Shown here piece by piece: positions 8,075-14,089 of a DNA stretch of 14,089 bases. The notes below the pieces were generated by a model. That model was not told the DNA's origin and did not search any database. It was given only the letters and a program-made list of their open reading frames with translations. Origin of the DNA: Prolixibacteraceae bacterium (GTDB taxonomy: Bacteria; Bacteroidota; Bacteroidia; Bacteroidales; Prolixibacteraceae); NCBI GenBank assembly GCA_016788685.1, contig JAEUSS010000518.1, positions 1 to 14,089 on the forward strand. The letters are read 5' to 3'. The position numbers and the translations under genes were made by a program. Numbering within the stretch: the stretch's first letter is position 1; each line of letters opens with the position of its first letter.

Positions 8075-8082
8075 TAAATTTG
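8075..8082 (+). promoter_or_regulatory. Putative -7 element for the GH3-family gene
   Basis: TAAATTTG matches TAnnTTTG exactly, 22 bases before the start codon at 8105. No strong -33 element is visible. It lies only 16 bases from the opposite-facing match at 8051-8058. Confidence 0.5.
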
Positions 8083-8104
8083 ACACCACCGAAAATCTAT
8101 TGGC

Positions 8105-9622
8105 ATGCCTGTTATCAATTCAATCATTAATTGGGTAAATTTTAAGCGGATATACCAGATTGACCTGTTTAAAAAACATCCGCACGAAGTTCAGCGAGAA
8201 GTGTTGTTTGACCTTTTAGAAGAGGCTTCGAACACTGAATTTGGACTAAAACACAAATTTAAAGACATTCATTCCGAAAAAGAATTTCAGGAACAAGTAC
8301 CCATCCAAGGTTACGACGACATCCGCCCGACCGTTGAACGGATGATGTTGGGAGAAAAAAACCTGCTTTGGCCGGGCGAAACCAGGTGGTTTGCCAAATC
8401 GTCGGGCACTACCAATGAAAAAAGTAAATTTATTCCCGTCAGCAAGGACTCTCTTGAAGATGTCCACATCCGCGGCGGGCGGGATGTTTTGGCCATTTTC
8501 CTGAAAAATTATCCCGATTCCGGTATCCTTTCGGGCAAATCGCTCACGCTGGGTGGAAGTCACAAAATGAACAATTACAACAACAATTGTTATTACGGCG
8601 ACCTTTCGGCAATCCTGATCGAGAATATCCCTTTCTGGACCGATTTTTACCGGACTCCTTCAACCGAAATTTCACTTCTGGAAGAGTTTGAAGAAAAGAT
8701 AGAAAAGATTATCGAGCATTCAATTGACGAGAATGTGACTTCGTTTGCCGGTGTCCCCTCGTGGTACCTGGTTTTGCTGAAAAGGGTTCTGGAGGTTACC
8801 GGAAAAAACAACATTCTGGAAGTATGGCCAAACCTGGAAGTATTTACTCACGGAGGGGTTAAGTTCGATCCGTACCGGGAACAATACGAAAAGCTTATTC
8901 CCAGCCCGAAGATGCATTACATGGAAACTTACAATGCTTCCGAGGGATTCTTTGGCATTCAGGACGAACCGGATAAGAAAGACATGCTGCTCATGCTCGA
9001 TTACGGCATCTACTACGAATTTATACCGATGGACAAGTTCCGCTCCGACAATCTGAATGCCATCTCGCTGCAGGATGTGGAAACAGATAAAGACTATGCC
9101 ATGGTGATTTCGACCAACGGCGGACTTTGGCGATACCTCATTGGCGATACCATCAGGTTTACGTCCAAATACCCTTTCAAATTCACAATTACCGGCCGGA
9201 CAAAGCACTTTATCAACGCCTTTGGCGAAGAGGTGATTGTTGACAATGCCGAAAAAGCATTCCGCATTGCCTGCGAACGAACCAATGCCATCATTTCAGA
9301 ATATACCGGCGGGCCCATTTATATGAAAGAAAATCAAAGGGGCGCACATGAATGGATCATCGAATTCGAAAAGAAACCCGATGATCTGGATCATTTCATC
9401 CAACTGTTCGACGGCGCGCTGAAAACTATCAATTCGGATTACGAAGCCAAACGCCACAAAAACCTCAGCCTCGAAATGCCACATCTTGTCCTTGCAAAAA
9501 AAGGACTATTCTACGAATGGATGAAAAGGCGGGGCAAAACCGGCGGCCAGAATAAAATACCGCGACTGGCCAACGACCGGCAATACCTCGATCAGCTGAC
9601 CGAACTGAATAACTCATTGTAA
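8105..9622 (+). CDS. GH3-family adenylate-forming enzyme
   Basis: This 505-residue cytoplasmic protein belongs to the GH3 family, which is best known from plant acyl-acid amido synthetases that adenylate jasmonate or auxin and join it to amino acids. It shows the ATP/AMP-binding motifs of the adenylate-forming superfamily in GH3 style: FAKSSGTTNEKSKFIP (96-111), YNASEGFFGIQD (276-287), GGLWRYLIGD (339-348) and ITGRTKHFINAFGEEV (362-377). Length and motif order agree with a complete, active enzyme. The bacterial substrates are not established as far as I know, and the neighbours give no clue to the acyl substrate. The ATG at 8105 is supported by a promoter-like site just upstream. The gene heads the plus-strand half of the window and is 71 bases from the deoxynucleoside kinase. 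Confidence 0.9.
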   Translation: MPVINSIINWVNFKRIYQIDLFKKHPHEVQREVLFDLLEEASNTEFGLKHKFKDIHSEKEFQEQVPIQGYDDIRPTVERMMLGEKNLLWPGETRWFAKSSGTTNEKSKFIPVSKDSLEDVHIRGGRDVLAIFLKNYPDSGILSGKSLTLGGSHKMNNYNNNCYYGDLSAILIENIPFWTDFYRTPSTEISLLEEFEEKIEKIIEHSIDENVTSFAGVPSWYLVLLKRVLEVTGKNNILEVWPNLEVFTHGGVKFDPYREQYEKLIPSPKMHYMETYNASEGFFGIQDEPDKKDMLLMLDYGIYYEFIPMDKFRSDNLNAISLQDVETDKDYAMVISTNGGLWRYLIGDTIRFTSKYPFKFTITGRTKHFINAFGEEVIVDNAEKAFRIACERTNAIISEYTGGPIYMKENQRGAHEWIIEFEKKPDDLDHFIQLFDGALKTINSDYEAKRHKNLSLEMPHLVLAKKGLFYEWMKRRGKTGGQNKIPRLANDRQYLDQLTELNNSL

Positions 9623-9651
9623 TCCTTTGTGATTATTCGCAGAATCGATGA

Positions 9652-9659
9652 TATATTCG
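9652..9659 (+). promoter_or_regulatory. Possible promoter for the deoxynucleoside kinase
   Basis: TATATTCG differs by one base from TAnnTTTG, and a TTTG lies at 9626-9629, 22 bases upstream, slightly further than usual. It is 34 bases before the kinase start. The kinase could equally be co-transcribed with the GH3-family gene. Confidence 0.3.
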
Positions 9660-9693
9660 TATTTTTAATTCACACTTTAAAAGAACAAGCCAA

Positions 9694-10308
9694 ATGCACA
9701 TTGCCATAGCAGGAAATATCGGAGCCGGTAAAACTACACTGACAGAATTGTTGGCCAAACATTATAAATGGAGTCCACATTACGAAGATGTTGACGAAAA
9801 CCCCTACCTGAACGACTTTTATGAAGACATGCAGCGGTGGTCGTTCAATCTTCAGATTTATTTCCTGAACAGCAGGTTTAAACAGGTGGTCGACATCCGG
9901 AGTTCGGCAAAAACAGTCATCCAGGACCGCACCATTTACGAAGATGCCGAGATTTTCGCTCCCAACCTGCACGCCATGGGGCTGATGTCAACACGCGACT
10001 TTCACACCTACTCGACTCTCTTTCAGATGATGAGCAGGTTGGTTCAGGCGCCAGACTTACTGATTTACCTTCGTGCAACTGTTCCGACCCTGGTCAATCA
10101 GATACAGAAACGCGGCAGGGAATACGAAAATTCAATCCGTATCGATTACCTCAAACAACTTAATGAACGATACGAAGCCTGGGTCAACCACTACAAAGCC
10201 GGCAAGCTGCTGATCATCGATGTCGACCGTATTGATTTCCAAAACAATCCTGAAGACTTAAGCATTATCATCGACCGCATTGATGCCCAGATACACGGCT
10301 TGTTTTAG
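9694..10308 (+). CDS. Deoxynucleoside kinase (dAK/dGK-like)
   Basis: This 204-residue salvage enzyme phosphorylates a deoxynucleoside to its 5'-monophosphate using ATP. The Walker A loop GNIGAGKTT is at 7-15, the general-base glutamate is probably E31 in the YEDVDENPY stretch, and the DRT...ED motif at 78-84 corresponds to the family DRS and ED residues. The LID-like RGREYE segment is at 140-145. The short N-terminus and lengths of the segments resemble the deoxyadenosine/deoxyguanosine kinases of bacteria rather than TK1-type thymidine kinases. Base specificity cannot be read with certainty. It lies 62 bases upstream of rdgB, which also acts on purine nucleotides, so a shared nucleotide-pool role is plausible. 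Confidence 0.92.
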   Translation: MHIAIAGNIGAGKTTLTELLAKHYKWSPHYEDVDENPYLNDFYEDMQRWSFNLQIYFLNSRFKQVVDIRSSAKTVIQDRTIYEDAEIFAPNLHAMGLMSTRDFHTYSTLFQMMSRLVQAPDLLIYLRATVPTLVNQIQKRGREYENSIRIDYLKQLNERYEAWVNHYKAGKLLIIDVDRIDFQNNPEDLSIIIDRIDAQIHGLF

Positions 10309-10370
10309 AAAACCGGGTACTCCTGACAGCCGCCCTACGAATAATCACCTTCATTTTTCCGCACCTGCTC

Positions 10371-10955
10371 ATGAAACTTGTATTTGCCACCAACAACCCG
10401 CATAAACTTCAGGAAATAAAACACCTGCTCAACAACTCCATTGAACTGCTCTGCCTCAGCGACATTCCTTGCGATGATGAAATTCCTGAAAACCAGGAAA
10501 CGCTTGAGGGAAATGCCGCCGAAAAATCGTTTTACATCTTCGACAAATACGGATTAAACTGTTTTGCCGACGACACCGGCCTCGAAATTGAAGCCCTGAA
10601 CGGAGAACCGGGCGTATATTCGGCAAGGTACGCGGGAAAAGAAAGAGACTCGGGGAAAAACATGGACCTTGTCCTGGAAAAACTATCCGGAACAAAAAAC
10701 CGGAAAGCGCGTTTCAGAACTGTTATCTCTCTGATAATTGACGGCCACGAAACGCAATTTGAAGGCATCGTGGACGGAGAGATACTGGAAGAAAAAAGAG
10801 GGCAGACCGGCTTTGGCTACGACCCGATTTTCAGGCCTGAAGAATCAACATCCAGCTTCGCAGAAATGACCCTGGAAGAAAAAAATAAGATCAGCCACCG
10901 GGGCCGGGCCGTTCAGAAACTGGTAGAATACCTCAATCATTTAAAGACTGACTGA
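10371..10955 (+). CDS. rdgB: dITP/XTP pyrophosphatase (RdgB/HAM1)
   Basis: This house-cleaning enzyme hydrolyses dITP, ITP and XTP to monophosphates, keeping deaminated purines out of DNA and RNA. The 194-residue length is typical. Visible family motifs are FATNNPHK (5-12), [12 protein letters not shown] (65-76) with the likely catalytic D68, the GVYSARYAG segment (81-89), GFGYDP (147-152), and [19 protein letters not shown] near the end (162-180). The ATG at 10371 is the only start that keeps the first beta strand intact. The stop codon overlaps the porZ start by one base (TGATG), which indicates co-transcription and probably translational coupling with the secretion gene. Confidence 0.96.
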   Translation: MKLVFATNNPHKLQEIKHLLNNSIELLCLSDIPCDDEIPENQETLEGNAAEKSFYIFDKYGLNCFADDTGLEIEALNGEPGVYSARYAGKERDSGKNMDLVLEKLSGTKNRKARFRTVISLIIDGHETQFEGIVDGEILEEKRGQTGFGYDPIFRPEESTSSFAEMTLEEKNKISHRGRAVQKLVEYLNHLKTD

Positions 10956-13288
10956 TGAAATATAAACGCCTGCTTATGGGGGCATTCTTTTGCATGGCAG
11001 CAAGCGGGTCACCGGCCCAGACTGCTGTCCGCGAGTGGACCGACTACCAATCGCACGCCCATGCAAAGAATGTTGTTGATGCAGGCGATAAAATATATTG
11101 TGCCACCGAAGGGGGATTATTCCTGTACAGCAAAACCGATAACAGCATCCGGAAAATGTCGGGCATCAGCGGCCTTTCGGATAACGGAATTCAGCGGATC
11201 GATTACAGCAAAGAAAATAATGTACTGCTGATTGCCTACCAGAACGCCAATATCGACATCCTGGCCGGAAACGATATATTTAATCTCTCTGACATTAAAC
11301 GCAAACAAATACCTGCCGATAAAACCATCAACAATGTGCTCTTCTCCGGAAACCTGGCTTACCTCTCCTGCGGGTTCGGAATTGTGGTGGTCAACCTGGA
11401 ACAAAAAGAAATTAAAGACACTTACTATATCGGAAACGAAGGCGGCTACCTGAGTGTGTCCGACATGGCCACCGACGGGACCTACCTCTACGCAGCAACC
11501 GTCAACGGAGTCTACCGGGCCAGAGCATCGGAACCCAATCTTCAGAATTACAACAACTGGATCAAAGAAACTTCGATTCCGCATGCCGACCAGAAATTCA
11601 GCCAGATAGAATTCTTCCAGGGCAGAATCATTGCCAATTACACCCCCGACAAATGGTACGAAGACGAAATGTACCAGCTAAACGGAACCGAATGGACCCC
11701 ATTTCTTCCTGAAATAAGATATGTTGCCGACATGACTGCCAACGGCGATTACCTGGTTTTTGCAGGCCGTGAAACCGTTTTGGTATACAACCAGCAGCCC
11801 GAAAAAGTAAAACAGGTTCAGAAATATACTTTCCCGGGCTACGAAGAACCCGCCATCTGGCCTTTAAGTGCCAAACTGGATGCTCAAAATATTTTATGGA
11901 TTGCCGACCAGAAACATGGCCTGATAAAACTTGGGACACTCGCAGAACGGATTGTTCCGGAAGGCCCGGCTGACAATCGAGTTTTCTCGCTCACTATGAA
12001 CGGACAAGACCTTTGGCTGGCCTCCGGAGGACGGGATGCTGCATGGAACAACCTCTTCTTCGAGCCTCAGTTTCAGCTAAACCGCCAGGGTAATTGGTCG
12101 GTATTCGACCGGAAAGTGATTCCGATTCTCAACGACTTCCGAGATATCGTCTGTGTTGCTGCCGATCCGAAGAATCCCGATCGTATTTTTGCAGGGTCGT
12201 GGGGTGGCGGCGTGCTCGAATTTGCTGCCGGCAAATTTGTAAAACAACACAACAACTACAACAGCACACTTCAAACACAGCTGCCCGGCTCGCCCGAAGC
12301 TCCTTATGTCCGCATCGGAGGAATGAGTTTCGATTCGAAGGGAAACCTCTGGGTCACGAATTCCGGCGTCCAGAAAGTGGTTTCGGTACTTCAGCCCGAG
12401 GGCAACTGGAAAGCATTCGAACTGGCTGAAATAGCCAACAAATACTCGATTGGTCAGATACTGGTCACCCTAAACGACGACAAATGGATCGTTGTTCCCC
12501 GCGGCAACGGGCTGTACGTTTTGAACAGCACGAACGATCAGGGCAAAACACAAAAGGTGACCGCCAGGTTTGTTAATTCCGAAGGTGAATTTTTTACTGA
12601 AATGAATGACGTTTATTCGATTGCTGAAGACCGGAACGGGGAAATCTGGGTTGGGACATCCAGTGGTGTGGCTGTATTCAGGAATCCGGAAAAAATATGG
12701 AGCGACGGCATTTTGTATGCTGCCAGGCCCGGTCTGAACCAGAACGACGGTTTTTTCCATCCTTTGCTCGAAAAAGAAACCATTACGGCCATAGCCGTTG
12801 ACGGAGCCAACCGGAAATGGTTCGGCACCAAAACTTCAGGAGTATTTTTGACCTCAGCCGACGGGGAGACCGAAATTGAACATTTCGATTCGGAGAACAG
12901 TCCGCTGCCCAACAACGAAATTAAGGACATCGCTATCAATCAGCAAACCGGAGAGGTTTTCATCGCCACTTCAGCCGGGCTTATTTCGTACATGGGCGAA
13001 GCGATTACAGGTAACGACGAATTCAGCGATGTATATGTTTACCCCAACCCGGTGCGCGAAACCCACCAAGGTCCGATTGTGGTCAAAGGGCTGGTTGATG
13101 ATACTGACGTTAAAATTACCGATATCAGCGGGAATCTGGTTTTCAAAACGACCTCGTTGGGCGGACAGGCGATATGGGACGGGAAGAACCTGAACGGCAA
13201 CCGCTGTAAAACGGGTGTCTACCTGATCTTCATGACCGACCCGTCTGGTGAAAAGACAAAAATCACCAAACTCCTGTTCATCCACTAA
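10955..13288 (+). CDS. porZ: T9SS component PorZ (beta-propeller protein)
   Basis: PorZ is a surface-associated type IX secretion component, and in Porphyromonas gingivalis it binds anionic LPS and presents it to the cargo-attachment machinery. This product has 777 residues, close to the known PorZ length. Residues 1-21 are a signal peptide with a likely signal peptidase I site in SPA-Q; C13 lies within the hydrophobic core and does not make a lipobox. The body carries repeated beta-propeller blades with phrases such as IYCATEGGLFLY, IWVGTSSGVAVF and VFIATSAGLISY. The last 86 residues (about 692-777) form a type A C-terminal sorting domain starting at YVYPNPV, with TDISGNLV and TGVYLIF segments. 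It overlaps rdgB by one base and is followed closely by recO. A generic propeller sensor is less likely because it has no kinase or membrane segment. Confidence 0.9.
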   Translation: MKYKRLLMGAFFCMAASGSPAQTAVREWTDYQSHAHAKNVVDAGDKIYCATEGGLFLYSKTDNSIRKMSGISGLSDNGIQRIDYSKENNVLLIAYQNANIDILAGNDIFNLSDIKRKQIPADKTINNVLFSGNLAYLSCGFGIVVVNLEQKEIKDTYYIGNEGGYLSVSDMATDGTYLYAATVNGVYRARASEPNLQNYNNWIKETSIPHADQKFSQIEFFQGRIIANYTPDKWYEDEMYQLNGTEWTPFLPEIRYVADMTANGDYLVFAGRETVLVYNQQPEKVKQVQKYTFPGYEEPAIWPLSAKLDAQNILWIADQKHGLIKLGTLAERIVPEGPADNRVFSLTMNGQDLWLASGGRDAAWNNLFFEPQFQLNRQGNWSVFDRKVIPILNDFRDIVCVAADPKNPDRIFAGSWGGGVLEFAAGKFVKQHNNYNSTLQTQLPGSPEAPYVRIGGMSFDSKGNLWVTNSGVQKVVSVLQPEGNWKAFELAEIANKYSIGQILVTLNDDKWIVVPRGNGLYVLNSTNDQGKTQKVTARFVNSEGEFFTEMNDVYSIAEDRNGEIWVGTSSGVAVFRNPEKIWSDGILYAARPGLNQNDGFFHPLLEKETITAIAVDGANRKWFGTKTSGVFLTSADGETEIEHFDSENSPLPNNEIKDIAINQQTGEVFIATSAGLISYMGEAITGNDEFSDVYVYPNPVRETHQGPIVVKGLVDDTDVKITDISGNLVFKTTSLGGQAIWDGKNLNGNRCKTGVYLIFMTDPSGEKTKITKLLFIH

Positions 13289-13301
13289 AAGTCAGAATGT
13301 C

Positions 13302-14027
13302 GTGATTGAAAAAACCCGCGGAATATTTTTGCATGCTGTCAAATATTCAGAAACCAGCCTGATCGCCAGTATCTATACCGAAGCCTACGGCCGGCAGTCT
13401 TTCATCATAAACGGGATTCACAGCCGGAAATCAGGACACAAAGCATCCGTGTTTCAACCGCTTTACCTGCTCGATATCGAAATCTACTACAAAGCCGGAA
13501 GAGAGCTTCTCCGTCTCAAAAATGCCAGAATAACCTATCCTTATTCAACCATACCTTTCGATATCCGGAAAAGTACGCAGGTGCTGTTTCTGTCCGAAAT
13601 ACTGTATAAATGTCTGCGCGAGGAAGAGCCCAACGACGAACTTTTCAATTTCATCTTTAATTCATTAACCCTACTCGATTTATCTGAAACCGGGATAAAC
13701 AATTTTCACATCTGGTTTCTCTTCAAGCTGACACGATTTTTAGGTATTTATCCGAGCCAGGACAACGCATCGACAAGCCTCTTTTTCGACTTACAAAATG
13801 CCTCATTTGTCAGCCACGAGCCCATACACAATCAATTTACCGACAAGCACCTGACTGTTCTTTTTTCCCGTCTCTTTGATGTTGATTCCTCTTCAATTGA
13901 AAGTTTGGACTATACGCAGAATGAGCGCAAACTGGTGCTTGGGAAACTACTCGAGTTTTACCGGATTCATTTTGATCACCTCGGCGAAATCAAATCACTT
14001 GAGGTTCTGAGAGAAGTGCTGAGTTAA
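13302..14027 (+). CDS. recO: DNA repair protein RecO
   Basis: RecO works with RecR, and in many species RecF, to load RecA on SSB-coated single-stranded DNA and to anneal strands. With the GTG start at 13302 the product has 241 residues and opens IEKTRGIFLHAVKYSETSLIASIYT, the expected N-terminal OB-fold of the family; a helical C-terminal domain follows. The ATG at 13248 would overlap porZ by 41 bases and add an unrelated basic, serine-rich 18-residue extension, so I reject it. No CxxC pairs are present, so the zinc-binding site known from some RecO proteins is absent. The GTG start lies 13 bases after the porZ stop, so recO is probably the last gene of the rdgB-porZ-recO unit. The 62 bases after the stop show nothing recognisable. 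Confidence 0.9.
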   Translation: MIEKTRGIFLHAVKYSETSLIASIYTEAYGRQSFIINGIHSRKSGHKASVFQPLYLLDIEIYYKAGRELLRLKNARITYPYSTIPFDIRKSTQVLFLSEILYKCLREEEPNDELFNFIFNSLTLLDLSETGINNFHIWFLFKLTRFLGIYPSQDNASTSLFFDLQNASFVSHEPIHNQFTDKHLTVLFSRLFDVDSSSIESLDYTQNERKLVLGKLLEFYRIHFDHLGEIKSLEVLREVLS

Positions 14028-14089
14028 GGGCAGGCTGCAAATTAATTTAGACACAATACCATTGGATAAGGGATGTGAAAAGCATATTT

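Noticed and set aside
8720..9208. 162-codon open frame on the minus strand
   Set aside because: It lies entirely inside the GH3-family gene on the opposite strand, shows no recognisable domain, and is explained as a shadow of the coding frame.
10955..11020. Possible lipoprotein signal in PorZ because of C13
   Set aside because: The cysteine lies inside the hydrophobic core and the surrounding residues do not form a lipobox; SPA-Q further on is a normal signal peptidase I site.
11117..11584. 155-codon open frame on the minus strand
   Set aside because: It is antisense to porZ within its propeller-coding region, is rich in valine and glycine as expected for a reversed coding frame, and has no family features.

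Overview
The window looks like a chromosomal, mostly housekeeping stretch from a member of the Bacteroidota, most likely Bacteroidales or Marinilabiliales. This rests on four things: a PorZ-type type IX secretion (T9SS) component with a C-terminal sorting domain, several upstream sequences matching the Bacteroidota -7 element TAnnTTTG, A/T-rich leaders without clear Shine-Dalgarno sequences, and the family types present. The genus cannot be fixed from the sequence alone. Thirteen protein genes fill the window. No rRNA, tRNA, CRISPR array or mobile element was seen, and no gene-free stretch exceeds about 230 bases.

Left part (1-3400): a minus-strand LytTR response regulator lies back to back with plus-strand tsaB (tRNA t6A modification). 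A secreted DUF3108 protein and efp (elongation factor P) follow, and efp ends in a strong intrinsic terminator.

Middle part, all minus strand (3400-7926): read in transcription order this is cvpA (inner-membrane protein), tyrS (tyrosyl-tRNA synthetase, with a promoter-like site and an inverted repeat in its leader), a Wzz-like polysaccharide chain-length protein, and an O-antigen ligase/polymerase-family membrane protein. The last two are separated by only 3 bases. The ligase converges on efp.

Right part, all plus strand (8105-14027): a GH3-family adenylate-forming enzyme comes first, followed by a deoxynucleoside kinase. Then comes a compact run of rdgB (dITP/XTP pyrophosphatase), porZ and recO. 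rdgB and porZ share one base (TGATG), and recO probably starts at a GTG 13 bases after porZ.

Two themes connect genes. The first is translation quality: TsaB, EF-P and TyrRS. The second is the cell surface: the Wzz/ligase pair and PorZ, which in characterised T9SS species handles the anionic LPS that anchors secreted cargo. I found no wholly new multi-gene system. The points most worth following are the possible functional link between the Wzz/ligase pair and PorZ, the uncharacterised bacterial GH3 enzyme, the porZ operon context, and the structured tyrS leader.
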